From: Pseudomonas folii | GTDB lineage: Bacteria > Pseudomonadota > Gammaproteobacteria > Pseudomonadales > Pseudomonadaceae | Length of the DNA: 49,752 bases | NCBI RefSeq assembly: GCF_014357575.1 | Contig: NZ_JACONW010000026.1 | Coordinates: 1 to 49,752 of the forward strand | Direction: 5' to 3' | Shown here: positions 41,903-49,752 of the stretch, piece after piece | How positions within the stretch are numbered: the first letter of the stretch is position 1 | Layout: each line of letters begins with the position of its first letter | Made by a program: the position numbers and the translations under genes | The notes under the pieces: generated by a model | What the model was told of the DNA's origin: nothing | Database searches by the model: none | Seen by the model: the letters and a program-made list of their open reading frames with translations, nothing else

Positions 41903-43255
41903 TTACAGTCGACCCAGATCGTTGACCAGTGCGAGCAACATAACGCCCACCACCAGACTGATACCAATCTGAATCCCCCAACCTTGAACCCTTTCTGAAA
42001 GGGGGCGACCACGTGCCCACTCAATCAGATAGAACAACAGATGCCCCCCGTCCAGCACTGGAATAGGCAGTAAATTCAGGACTCCCAGGCTTATGCTCAG
42101 ATAAGCGAGGAAATTCAGGAAATCACCTATGCCCGACTGGGCCGAAGCGCCCGCCACTTTAGCAATGGTTATCGGTCCACTCAAGTTTTTTACCGAGAGC
42201 TCGCCGAACAACATTTTCCTGAGTGAGTCGAGGGTCAGTACGCTCATGGTCCACGTACGGCTGGCGCCCTCGGCCACAGCGGCCAACGGACCATAACTGA
42301 CTTCGCGCAGCATCTCCGGTGGCCAATCGATACCTTTGACGCCAGCCCCCAGATAACCGCTCGCAGCCTTGCCCTCACCACGCGCTGCGAGTGTCAGCGG
42401 CACATCAAGTTGCGCGCCGTCACGCTCCACACGCAGGGAAATTTTCGCGTCAGGGCGCTCACGCACCCAATCAACCACTTGCTGCCACTCTTCTACGGGC
42501 CGACCATCCAGAGCAACCAGCTTGTCGCCGGTTTTCAGCCCTGCAGCCTGAGCAGGACCTTTCGGGTCCAGCTCGGCCAGCACCGGCGGCAATGCCGGAC
42601 GCCATGGACGAATACCCAGCGACTTGATCGGGTCCGGCTCTTCAGCCCCTTTCAGCCAGTTATCCAGCGCCAGGCTGTGAGCGGTATCGACCGTCGCGTC
42701 TGGCTCGCGCACCCTGAGCGCGACCGTACCGCTTTCACCCAGCCGGCGCACCAGTTGCAGATTCACAGCTGACCAGCCTGCAGTTGCTTCGCCATCCACA
42801 GAAACAATTTCCTGACCGGAACTCAGCCCTGCCTGTTGCGCAATACTGCCAGCCTCGACTGCACCGATTACCGGGCGTACCTGCTGGGTGCCCAGCATGG
42901 CCAGAATCCAGAAAAAGAAAATTGCCAGCAGAAAGTTCGCAATCGGGCCCGCACTGACAATGGCGATGCGCTGATAAACCGACTTGCGATTGAACGACTG
43001 ATCAGCCAGCTCGGGAGGAACGTCACCTTCACGCTCATCGAGCATTTTTACGTAGCCACCCAAAGGGATGGCTGCGATTACGAATTCGGTGCCCTGCCGA
43101 TCATGCCAACGAACCAGTGGAGTGCCGAAGCCGACCGAAAAGCGTAAAACCTTGACGCCACAACGCCGTGCGACCCAAAAGTGGCCGTATTCGTGAAAGG
43201 TAACCAGCACACCTAGCGCAACCAGGGTGCCGACAATCATATAGAGCGCGCTCAT
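41903..43255 (-). CDS. rseP: Site-2 intramembrane zinc protease RseP (MucP)
   Basis: Protein of 450 aa. The zinc motif HEYGH lies in the first membrane segment (LVTFHEYGHFWVARRCGVKV) and the third ligand in VLDGGHLLFYLIEW. Two PDZ domains fill the periplasmic part (about residues 115-310, for example AQQAGLSSGQEIVSVDG and AQAAGLKTGDKLVALDGRPV). It cleaves the anti-sigma factor (MucA in Pseudomonas) after the first cut and so frees AlgU. The ATG at 43255 (GGAG seven bases upstream) is preferred to a TTG one codon earlier. Confidence 0.97.
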   Translation of the reverse strand: MSALYMIVGTLVALGVLVTFHEYGHFWVARRCGVKVLRFSVGFGTPLVRWHDRQGTEFVIAAIPLGGYVKMLDEREGDVPPELADQSFNRKSVYQRIAIVSAGPIANFLLAIFFFWILAMLGTQQVRPVIGAVEAGSIAQQAGLSSGQEIVSVDGEATAGWSAVNLQLVRRLGESGTVALRVREPDATVDTAHSLALDNWLKGAEEPDPIKSLGIRPWRPALPPVLAELDPKGPAQAAGLKTGDKLVALDGRPVEEWQQVVDWVRERPDAKISLRVERDGAQLDVPLTLAARGEGKAASGYLGAGVKGIDWPPEMLREVSYGPLAAVAEGASRTWTMSVLTLDSLRKMLFGELSVKNLSGPITIAKVAGASAQSGIGDFLNFLAYLSISLGVLNLLPIPVLDGGHLLFYLIEWARGRPLSERVQGWGIQIGISLVVGVMLLALVNDLGRL

Positions 43256-43315
43256 CAACTTTCTCCGGGTACCGGCTGGGTCAAACCTCGAGCCAATACC
43301 GTCTAGCGTCTGCGA

Positions 43316-44506
43316 TTAACGCCCGTTGCGGCTGAGCCATTGCTCGGCCAGAACGCGCGCTTTTGAATCCGCGCTGAATACAGCTTCCAGATCAGGAAGC
43401 GGCACAACGGGTTCAAGATTCAAAACATCGTCGATCATACCCGCGATTTCCGGATAACGGATGCGCCGATCGAGAAATGCAGCTACAGCAACTTCGTTCA
43501 CGGCATTCAGCGTGGCCGGGGCGCTGTTGCCAGCCTCGGCAGCTTGCCGCGCCAGACGCAGGCACGGGAAGCGCTGTTCGTCAGGTGCCTGGAAGTCCAG
43601 ACGCGCGATACTGAACAGATCCAGAGGTGCAACACCTGAATCGATGCGCTGCGGCCAGGCCAGTGCATGGGCAATGGGCGTGCGCATGTCCGGATTGCCT
43701 AGCTGAGCAAGCACTGATCCGTCCACATAGTCGACCATCGAATGAATGACGCTCTGGGGATGAATCACTACCTCAATTTGATCCGGCCGAGCATCAAATA
43801 ACCAGCAAGCCTCGATAAGCTCAAGCCCCTTGTTGATCATGCTGGCCGAGTCCACCGAAATCTTGCGCCCCATCGACCAGTTGGGATGAGCGCAAGCCTG
43901 CTCAGGGGACACGTCATTCAATTCGCTCAATGGCGTTTCGCGAAACGGACCACCCGACGCAGTCAGCAAAATGCGCCGCACACCCACCGGCTCCAGCCCG
44001 CGCGCATAATCAAGCGGCAGACACTGAAAAATCGCGTTGTGCTCGCTATCAATAGGCAGCAGAACCGAACCACTTTGACGAACCGCCTGCATGAACAGGG
44101 CGCCAGACATGACCAGCGCTTCCTTGTTCGCCAGCAATATCTTCTTGCCTGCCTCGACAGCCGCCAATGTAGGCCGCAGACCGGCAGCCCCGACAATCGC
44201 GGCCAGCACGGTGTCGACCTGCTGATGAGCGGCGACTTCGCACAGACCACCCTCCCCCACCAGTACACGAGTATCAAGACCTGCTGCGGCCAGATCGTCC
44301 TGCAATTTGCGCGCAGACTCCTGTGTCGGCAGCACAGCAAAGCGTGGTGTGTGCTTGATGCACAGGGCCAGCAACTCGCTCTGCCGGGTAAAGCCCGTCA
44401 GCGCAAATACCTGATAGAGATCAGGATGACGAGCTATGACGTCCAGCGTACTCAGACCGACCGAGCCTGTAGCGCCTAAAACGGTAACCTGTTGAGGACG
44501 ACTCAC
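43316..44506 (-). CDS. dxr: 1-deoxy-D-xylulose 5-phosphate reductoisomerase
   Basis: Protein of 396 aa. It converts DXP to MEP with NADPH, the committed step of the isoprenoid pathway that ispD and ispF continue in this window. NADPH loop [17 protein letters not shown], metal site [14 protein letters not shown] and the flexible loop around [20 protein letters not shown] are intact. The start is taken as the GTG at 44506, overlapping the cdsA stop (GTGA). A TTG four codons earlier is possible. Confidence 0.96.
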   Translation of the reverse strand: MSRPQQVTVLGATGSVGLSTLDVIARHPDLYQVFALTGFTRQSELLALCIKHTPRFAVLPTQESARKLQDDLAAAGLDTRVLVGEGGLCEVAAHQQVDTVLAAIVGAAGLRPTLAAVEAGKKILLANKEALVMSGALFMQAVRQSGSVLLPIDSEHNAIFQCLPLDYARGLEPVGVRRILLTASGGPFRETPLSELNDVSPEQACAHPNWSMGRKISVDSASMINKGLELIEACWLFDARPDQIEVVIHPQSVIHSMVDYVDGSVLAQLGNPDMRTPIAHALAWPQRIDSGVAPLDLFSIARLDFQAPDEQRFPCLRLARQAAEAGNSAPATLNAVNEVAVAAFLDRRIRYPEIAGMIDDVLNLEPVVPLPDLEAVFSADSKARVLAEQWLSRNGR

Positions 44507-45318
44507 AGCACGCCCCAATCAGCAGCCCACAGCAGCACGGCAAAAACAGGGATGGCAGCTGTCAGACTGTCGATACGATCAAGCACTCCGCCATGGCCCG
44601 GCAACAGATTGCTGCTGTCCTTGATACCGGACTGGCGCTTGAACATGCTTTCGGTCAAATCGCCCACCACCGAAATGAACACAACGATCGCCGCACCCAG
44701 CAAGCCGAAAACGAACTGCGATCCGGTCCAGCCGCGAACGACACCGACAACGACCGTGATCAGCAGACAGGTGAGCAAACCACCGTACACACCCTCCCAG
44801 CTCTTGCCCGGACTGACTTTCGGCGCCAGCTTGCGCTTGCCAAAAGCCTTGCCAGAGAAGTAGGCACCAATATCCGCCCCCCAAACCAGCACCATGACCG
44901 ACAGAATCAACCAGTTACCCAGCGGCCATTGCTTGATCAGCACCAGCCCCTGCCATGCAGGCAGCAGGATCACCAGACCGATAGCCAGTTTGCAGATCGC
45001 ACTGGACCAGTGCCGACTGGATTCCGGGTATGTCAGTACCAGCCAGGTTGCCAGCGCCCACCATATAACCGCTGCTATCAGAATCCAGGGAGCAAGCCCT
45101 GGCATCAGATAGAGAAGAAACGATAGCGCCGCCACAGCAGCGGCATAAGCGATGCGCGCCGACTGAGCCGGAAAACCGGCGAGACGCGCCCATTCCCAGG
45201 CACCGAGGGTTACCACCACGCCAATGAACAGGGCGAAGCTGGCCCCGGAAAGCAGGAAAAATCCGCAAAGCGCAATCGGCAGCAGAATGAGTGCAGTGAT
45301 AATCCGTTGTTTCAGCAT
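44503..45318 (-). CDS. cdsA: Phosphatidate cytidylyltransferase
   Basis: Protein of 271 aa, an integral membrane enzyme making CDP-diacylglycerol from phosphatidate and CTP. There are several membrane segments, and the C-terminal signature is split between [20 protein letters not shown] and [15 protein letters not shown] (the Cds motif with its Asp residues). The ATG overlaps the uppS stop by one base (TAATG). Confidence 0.96.
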   Translation of the reverse strand: MLKQRIITALILLPIALCGFFLLSGASFALFIGVVVTLGAWEWARLAGFPAQSARIAYAAAVAALSFLLYLMPGLAPWILIAAVIWWALATWLVLTYPESSRHWSSAICKLAIGLVILLPAWQGLVLIKQWPLGNWLILSVMVLVWGADIGAYFSGKAFGKRKLAPKVSPGKSWEGVYGGLLTCLLITVVVGVVRGWTGSQFVFGLLGAAIVVFISVVGDLTESMFKRQSGIKDSSNLLPGHGGVLDRIDSLTAAIPVFAVLLWAADWGVL

Positions 45319-46073
45319 TAAACCCGGGCTCCAGCTTCGATCTGCTCACTCGTTTTACCGAAGCGACGCTGACGCGAAGCGAAATCGGCCAGCGCAGCGC
45401 GCATGGCATCGTGTTTGAAGTCCGGCCAGAATAGGTCGGAGAAGTACAGCTCGGCATACGCCAGCTGCCAAAGCAGGAAGTTACTGATGCGATGCTCGCC
45501 ACCCGTACGAATGCACAAATCAGGCAACGGCAAATCACCGGTCGCCAGACAGGTTTGCAGCAATTCAGGCGTAATGTCGTCCGGACGCAAATGCCCGGCC
45601 TGCACTTCGCGCGCAAGTCGCTGTGCAGCCTGGGCGATGTCCCACTGACCACCATAGTTGGCGGCAATCTGCAGGACAAATCGATCGTTTCCAGCGGTAC
45701 GACTTTCAGCTTCTCGCATAGCCGCCTGAAGCTCGGGGTGAAAACGGGATCGGTCGCCAATAATGCGCAGGCTGATCTGGTTCTCATTCAGGCGCTTGGT
45801 TTCACGGCGCAAGGCCGTGAAAAAAAGCTCCATCAATGCCCCGACTTCTTCGGCTGGCCGCTGCCAGTTTTCACTGGAAAACGCAAAAAGCGTGAGCACC
45901 TCGACTTTGGCCTCAGCACACACTTCAATGACCGCGCGAACCGCATCCACACCCGCTTTGTGCCCGGCAACACCGGGCAACAGGCGCTTCTTCGCCCAGC
46001 GATTATTACCATCCATGATGATCGCGACATGACGCGGCACCGATGACGGCGCGGTCGATTTTGTCTTTTCCAT
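45318..46073 (-). CDS. uppS: Undecaprenyl diphosphate synthase (ditrans,polycis)
   Basis: Protein of 251 aa. This cis-prenyltransferase makes the C55 lipid carrier for peptidoglycan and O-antigen. The catalytic Asp is in HVAIIMDGNNRWAKKRLLPG. AFSSENWQRPAEEV and the RTGGEHRISNFLLWQLAYAE region are conserved. It begins 16 bp after the frr stop. Confidence 0.97.
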   Translation of the reverse strand: MEKTKSTAPSSVPRHVAIIMDGNNRWAKKRLLPGVAGHKAGVDAVRAVIEVCAEAKVEVLTLFAFSSENWQRPAEEVGALMELFFTALRRETKRLNENQISLRIIGDRSRFHPELQAAMREAESRTAGNDRFVLQIAANYGGQWDIAQAAQRLAREVQAGHLRPDDITPELLQTCLATGDLPLPDLCIRTGGEHRISNFLLWQLAYAELYFSDLFWPDFKHDAMRAALADFASRQRRFGKTSEQIEAGARV

Positions 46074-46089
46074 GAAAGCGCCCCGAACC

Positions 46090-46647
46090 TTATACGGCCA
46101 TCAGGTCTGCTTCTTTTGCCTTGGTGGCCGAGTCGATGTCTGCCTCTGCCTTGTCGGTCAGTTTCTGGATATCTGCAGCAGCACGACGTTCTTCGTCTTC
46201 GCTGATTTCCTTGTCCTTGACCAGCTTCTTCAAATCCCCCAGTGCATCACGGCGAATATTACGCACCGCGACACGAGCATCTTCAGCAGCGCTGCGAGCC
46301 TGCTTGGTGAAGCCCTTGCGGGTCTCTTCGGTCAACGCTGGCATGGAGATCAGCAGCAACTCACCAAGGTTGGTTGGATTAAGGTTCAATCCAGCGCTCT
46401 GGATCGCCTTGTCGACAGCCGCCAGCATGTTGCGCTCGAAGGCAACGACCTGCAGGGTGCGGGAATCTTTGACAGTGACGTTGGCAACGCCACTCAGCGG
46501 GGTGTCTGCGCCGTAGTAAGGCACCATCACACTGCCCAGAATGCTTGGGTGAGCCTTACCGGTACGAATCTGGCCAAATGCATGGCTCAAGGATTCAAGG
46601 GATTTCTGCATGCGCTCTTGAGCGTCTTTTTTGATTTCGTTGATCAT
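46090..46647 (-). CDS. frr: Ribosome recycling factor
   Basis: Protein of 185 aa, exactly the usual length. With EF-G it splits post-termination ribosomes. The conserved [19 protein letters not shown] and [20 protein letters not shown] helices are present. The ATG overlaps the pyrH stop as ATGA, consistent with coupled translation. Confidence 0.97.
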   Translation of the reverse strand: MINEIKKDAQERMQKSLESLSHAFGQIRTGKAHPSILGSVMVPYYGADTPLSGVANVTVKDSRTLQVVAFERNMLAAVDKAIQSAGLNLNPTNLGELLLISMPALTEETRKGFTKQARSAAEDARVAVRNIRRDALGDLKKLVKDKEISEDEERRAAADIQKLTDKAEADIDSATKAKEADLMAV

Positions 46648-47387
46648 TGTGCGCCTTCCTCGATCAGGGTTCCTTCAGCGCCGCCATGTACGATGTTCAG
46701 CAGGGCGCCGGGCTTGTTCATATTAAAAACACGGAGTGGCATCTTGTGATCGCGGCACAGGCAGATTGCCGTCAGATCCATTACGCCCAGCTTGCGATCC
46801 AGGACTTCATCGTAAGTCAGATGATCGAACTTCTCTGCATGCGGGTCTTTGAATGGGTCTGCGGTGTACACACCATCCACCTTGGTTGCCTTGAGGACAA
46901 CATCAGCGTCGATTTCGATTGCCCGCAAGCAAGCAGCCGAATCGGTGGTGAAGAACGGATTGCCAGTACCTGCCGCGAAAATCACAACTTCTTTTGAGTT
47001 CAGGTGACGCATGGCTTTGCGACGATCGTAATGATCGGTCACACCCACCATCGAGATGGCAGACATCACGATGGCAGAAATGTTGGCGCGCTCCAGTGCA
47101 TCACGCATTGCCAGGGCATTCATCACAGTGGCCAGCATGCCCATGTGATCGCCAGTAACCCGGTCCATGCCAGCAGCACTCAGCGCGGCACCACGGAACA
47201 GGTTACCACCACCAATAACCAGTCCGACCTGGACGCCTATGCCGACCAGTTGGCCGACTTCAAGCGCCATGCGATCCAGTACTTTTGGATCGATTCCGAA
47301 CTCTTCGGAGCCCATCAGGGCCTCGCCGCTAAGCTTGAGTAGAATGCGTTTATAGCGAGCCTGATAACCACTGCCCTGCTGAGCCAT
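46644..47387 (-). CDS. pyrH: UMP kinase
   Basis: Protein of 247 aa of the amino acid kinase family. It phosphorylates UMP to UDP and is allosterically controlled by GTP and UTP. Family blocks are [52 protein letters not shown] and the ATP-site region [26 protein letters not shown] lies 8 bases before the ATG. A 207-bp gap with the tsf terminator separates it from tsf. Confidence 0.98.
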   Translation of the reverse strand: MAQQGSGYQARYKRILLKLSGEALMGSEEFGIDPKVLDRMALEVGQLVGIGVQVGLVIGGGNLFRGAALSAAGMDRVTGDHMGMLATVMNALAMRDALERANISAIVMSAISMVGVTDHYDRRKAMRHLNSKEVVIFAAGTGNPFFTTDSAACLRAIEIDADVVLKATKVDGVYTADPFKDPHAEKFDHLTYDEVLDRKLGVMDLTAICLCRDHKMPLRVFNMNKPGALLNIVHGGAEGTLIEEGAQ

Positions 47388-47532
47388 TGCGAATCTCTCC
47401 TGCGGCGTTTTCTGAAAAAAATCTGTGCGGGCACTTTAAGCCTGCGCTAACTCTAGCTTGACGCTGCGAGAGCGTCAGAAGAATGCAGCCTTGTAAGCCA
47501 CTTCTCCAAGGAAAACAAACACCTTTTCCTTT

Positions 47533-47570
47533 TTGACAAAGAGGCTGCGCGCGTAAGCGGGCAGCCTCTT
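47533..47570 (-). terminator. Terminator of tsf
   Basis: AAGAGGCTGC (47539-47548) and GCAGCCTCTT (47561-47570) pair over 10 bp with a 12-base loop. On the minus strand the stem is followed by TGTCAAAAAGG, so the T-run is only the CTCTTT of the stem itself. It ends the rpsB-tsf unit about 25 bp after the tsf stop. Confidence 0.72.
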
Positions 47571-47594
47571 GGATACGACAGTCGGTGAACCGTC

Positions 47595-48464
47595 TTACTT
47601 CTTGCTTGCAGCTACTTGCGCAGCGACTTCTTCAGCGAAGTTGTCGACTGGCTTATCGATGCCTTCGCCCACTTTGAAGTAAGTGAAGGAAACGATTTCA
47701 GCACCGGCTTTCTTGGCCAGCTCGCCAACCTTGACTTCCGGGTTCTTGACGAAAGCCTGCTCAACAAGGCTGGCTTCAGCCAGGAACTTGGTGATACGAC
47801 CAGCAACCATTTTCTCAACGATTTCGGCTGGCTTGCCTTTGATCTTGTCTTCGTTCAGTTGCAGGAAGACGCCCTTCTCGCGCTCGATCGCTTCGGCAGA
47901 AACTTCCGAAGGCAGCAGGAACTCAGGGTTGCTTGCAGCAACGTGCATAGCGATGTCTTTGGCCAGCTCAGCGTCGCCGCCTTTCAGGACAACGACTACA
48001 CCAATCTTGTTGCCGTGCAGGTAAGCGTTGACCACGTCACCTTCGATGCTCGCCAGACGACGGATGTTCACGTTCTCGCCAACTTTGGCAACCAGAGCAG
48101 TACGCTCGACTTCCTGAGCTTCGATCAGCGGAGCTGCGTCGGTCAGTTTGTCTGCGAATGCTTTTTCCAGGCTGCTGGTGACGAAGTTCTTGAAATCGTC
48201 TTGCAGGGCCAGGAAGTCAGTCTGGGAGTTGACTTCGATGATGGTAGCGCGCTTGCCATCTTCGGCAACCTTAACGGCGATAGCACCTTCAGCAGCAACG
48301 TTGCCTGCCTTCTTGGCAGCCTTGATTGCGCCCGAAGCACGCATGTCATCAATGGCTTTTTCGATGTCGCCGCCAGCCTTGGTCAAGGCCTTTTTGCAAT
48401 CCATCATGCCTTCGCCGGTACGCTCGCGCAGTTCTTTAACCAACGCTGCAGTAATCTCTGCCAT
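47595..48464 (-). CDS. tsf: Elongation factor Ts
   Basis: Protein of 289 aa (E. coli 283). It is the nucleotide exchange factor for EF-Tu. The N-terminal EF-Tu contact AALVKELRERTGEGMMDCKK and the exchange loop SQTDFLALQDDF (the TDF motif) are intact. AAGAGGA precedes the ATG by about eight bases. It lies downstream of rpsB; a strong hairpin separates the two. Confidence 0.98.
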   Translation of the reverse strand: MAEITAALVKELRERTGEGMMDCKKALTKAGGDIEKAIDDMRASGAIKAAKKAGNVAAEGAIAVKVAEDGKRATIIEVNSQTDFLALQDDFKNFVTSSLEKAFADKLTDAAPLIEAQEVERTALVAKVGENVNIRRLASIEGDVVNAYLHGNKIGVVVVLKGGDAELAKDIAMHVAASNPEFLLPSEVSAEAIEREKGVFLQLNEDKIKGKPAEIVEKMVAGRITKFLAEASLVEQAFVKNPEVKVGELAKKAGAEIVSFTYFKVGEGIDKPVDNFAEEVAAQVAASKK

Positions 48465-48551
48465 TTCAAAATCCTCTTGGATAGGTCTTTAACCATTCCA
48501 CCCGCCTGAACGGGCGTTCAAATTCTTGAAAACTCATGGTGACATGCCGTT

Positions 48552-48570
48552 CATGACAAGAACGTCATGA
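48552..48570. repeat. Small inverted repeat in the tsf leader
   Basis: CATGAC and GTCATG lie about six bases apart (around 48552-48570) between the rpsB/tsf hairpin and tsf. They form a short hairpin in the leader RNA. The role is unknown. Confidence 0.4.
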
Positions 48571-48597
48571 CAACGCCAACACATGGTTCTCGAGGTG

Positions 48598-48626
48598 GCA
48601 AAAAGGGGGCCAAGCCCCCTTTTTGC
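48598..48626 (-). terminator. Hairpin terminator/attenuator between rpsB and tsf
   Basis: GCAAAAAGGGGGC (48598-48610) and GCCCCCTTTTTGC (48614-48626) are a perfect 13-bp inverted repeat with a CAA centre. It holds a T-run in either direction. It lies 30 bp after rpsB. In E. coli, tsf is partly expressed by read-through of a similar structure. Confidence 0.85.
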
Positions 48627-48655
48627 GTACTGAGTCAACGCTAGGCGTTGGTTAC

Positions 48656-49396
48656 TCAGCCTTCAACTGCAGCGGCTGGAGCTTCTTCGACGAAAACGTC
48701 GGTGCCGCCAGCAACGTTGTTACGACCGCGGATTACAGCGTCAGCCATCGAACCCATGTACAACTGGATAGCGCGGATTGCGTCATCGTTGCCTGGGATG
48801 ATGTAGTCAACGCCTTCCGGGCTGCTGTTGGTATCGACTACGCCGATAACCGGGATGCCCAGCTTGTTGGCTTCGGTGATCGCGATGCGCTCGTGATCAA
48901 CGTCGATAACGAACAGTGCGTCTGGCAGACCGCCCATGTCCTTGATACCACCCAGGCTACGATCCAGCTTTTCCAGATCGCGAGTACGCATCAGCGCCTC
49001 TTTCTTGGTCAGCTTGGCGAAAGTACCGTCTTCAGCCTGAACTTCAAGATCACGCAGACGCTTGATGGACTGACGGATGGTTTTGAAGTTGGTCAGCATG
49101 CCGCCCAACCAGCGGTGATCGACGTACGGCGAACCGCAACGTGCTGCTTCTTCAGCAACGATCTTGCCAGCGGAACGCTTGGTGCCGACGAACAGAATCT
49201 TGTTTTTGCCCGAAGCCAGCTTCTCAACGAAAGACAGCGCTTCGTTGAACATTGGCAGGGTTTTTTCAAGGTTGATAATGTGAATCTTGTTACGCGCGCC
49301 GAAAATGTATTTACCCATTTTCGGGTTCCAGTAACGGGTCTGGTGGCCGAAGTGCACACCGGCCTTCAGCATATCGCGCATGTTGACTTGGGACAT
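48656..49396 (-). CDS. rpsB: 30S ribosomal protein S2
   Basis: Protein of 246 aa. The family starts [20 protein letters not shown] and carries [19 protein letters not shown] and [16 protein letters not shown]. It is a late-assembling protein of the small subunit. AAGGAAC precedes the ATG. It is first gene of rpsB-tsf; in gammaproteobacteria the unit is autoregulated by S2 acting on the mRNA leader, and a structured leader is present here. Confidence 0.98.
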   Translation of the reverse strand: MSQVNMRDMLKAGVHFGHQTRYWNPKMGKYIFGARNKIHIINLEKTLPMFNEALSFVEKLASGKNKILFVGTKRSAGKIVAEEAARCGSPYVDHRWLGGMLTNFKTIRQSIKRLRDLEVQAEDGTFAKLTKKEALMRTRDLEKLDRSLGGIKDMGGLPDALFVIDVDHERIAITEANKLGIPVIGVVDTNSSPEGVDYIIPGNDDAIRAIQLYMGSMADAVIRGRNNVAGGTDVFVEEAPAAAVEG

Positions 49397-49542
49397 GATA
49401 GTTCCTTGATAAGTCGGGTTAGGCCTCCACGTATCCCAATGACCAACCAGCGGCTTCGAGCCGAAGGCACCCAGGTCATCGTGTCGACACGTGTGTGGGT
49501 TAGTGCTTGCGGGGCTTACCCCGGAAAGCGGCGCATTTTATA
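49397..49542 (-). promoter_or_regulatory. rpsB promoter and structured 5' leader
   Basis: A -10 TATAAA on the minus strand (49542-49537) gives a predicted start near 49530 and a leader of about 134 bases. The leader holds CGGGG/CCCCG near its 5' end, CGTGT/ACACG in the middle, and a longer element in which ATGACC (49479-49474) pairs with GGTCAT (49444-49439) around an inner CTTCG/CGAAG hairpin (49466-49454). It is a plausible S2 autoregulatory leader of the type known for rpsB in gammaproteobacteria. The -35 is weak. Confidence 0.6.
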
Positions 49543-49752
49543 CCATAGAAGTCCGGATAACGGAAACCCAATTACGTGCAGGTTGCACGATGCTTTTATT
49601 GCCTTCTCGGAGGCAGCGGTAATAGGGAGGTGATTTTTGTGTGTATATCCGTTTCCGCGTTAACGACTTCTATTGGTTGCGCTTTTACAGCGCCTCACTT
49701 TTGATAGAGCGCAAAAGTAAGCAAAACGCTCTTGCCCCACCACTTGGTGCCC
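49543..49752. other. Window end upstream of rpsB, with a possible repeat edge
   Basis: No complete gene is visible. The last 60 or so bases include a stretch reading SKTLLPHHLVP in one forward frame. From memory this resembles a widely repeated non-genic Pseudomonas sequence that is sometimes annotated as hypothetical proteins. A small CGGAAAC...GTTTCCG inverted repeat (about 49560-49567 and 49649-49656) brackets the region before it. Confidence 0.35.

Overview
The window is a piece of a Pseudomonas core chromosome, most like the fluorescens/syringae side of the genus rather than P. aeruginosa. This is judged from the protein sequences, from the gene order (fdxA-rsmZ-rpoS-nlpD-pcm-surE-truD-ispF; adhC/fghA/regulator; ispD-ftsB-eno-kdsA-pyrG-tilS-accA-dnaE; the lpx/bam block; rpsB-tsf), and from the short inverted repeats typical of fluorescent pseudomonads. 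The assignment is by recognition, not by a database search. I see no prophage, insertion sequence, integrase, CRISPR array, tRNA, rRNA or defence island.

Layout. Positions 1-8.4 kb hold mixed-orientation genes: an S4-domain pseudouridine-synthase-like protein with an altered active site, a YehS-type protein, trmO, the divergent fpr/finR pair, dgkA, the response regulator erdR, a DTW-domain tRNA modification enzyme, a small exported PA3611-like protein and a LOG-family protein. Positions 8.4-14.3 kb hold the DNA-repair block recX-recA-pncC, a 43-codon gene, mutS and fdxA. Positions 14.3-16.8 kb hold the Gac/Rsm small RNA rsmZ, recognised here with its GacA upstream site and its own terminator, followed by rpoS and nlpD. 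Positions 17-20 kb hold the tightly overlapping chain pcm-surE-truD-ispF (transcribed ispF to pcm). Positions 20-23 kb hold the glutathione-dependent formaldehyde module fghA-adhC with a divergent LysR regulator. This module sits between ispD and ispF, which are neighbours in many other gammaproteobacteria.

From 23.2 kb to the right edge every gene is on the minus strand. They form a long series of housekeeping units: rpsB-tsf (translation), pyrH-frr-uppS-cdsA-dxr-rseP (UMP kinase, ribosome recycling, lipid carrier, phospholipid and isoprenoid synthesis, envelope stress protease), bamA-skp-lpxD-fabZ-lpxA-lpxB-rnhB (outer membrane biogenesis and RNase HII), dnaE-accA-tilS, pyrG-kdsA, eno-ftsB-ispD. 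Hairpins with T-runs divide this series after rpsB, tsf, rseP, rnhB and kdsA.

Most of the window is ordinary. The points that deserve a second look are: a pseudouridine-synthase fold lacking the catalytic aspartate; a strongly structured 247-bp gap between mutS and fdxA that no gene explains; ispF starting directly on the T-run of the preceding gene's terminator with no Shine-Dalgarno; the small basic protein between pncC and mutS; and several different REP-like inverted repeats placed close to start or stop codons.
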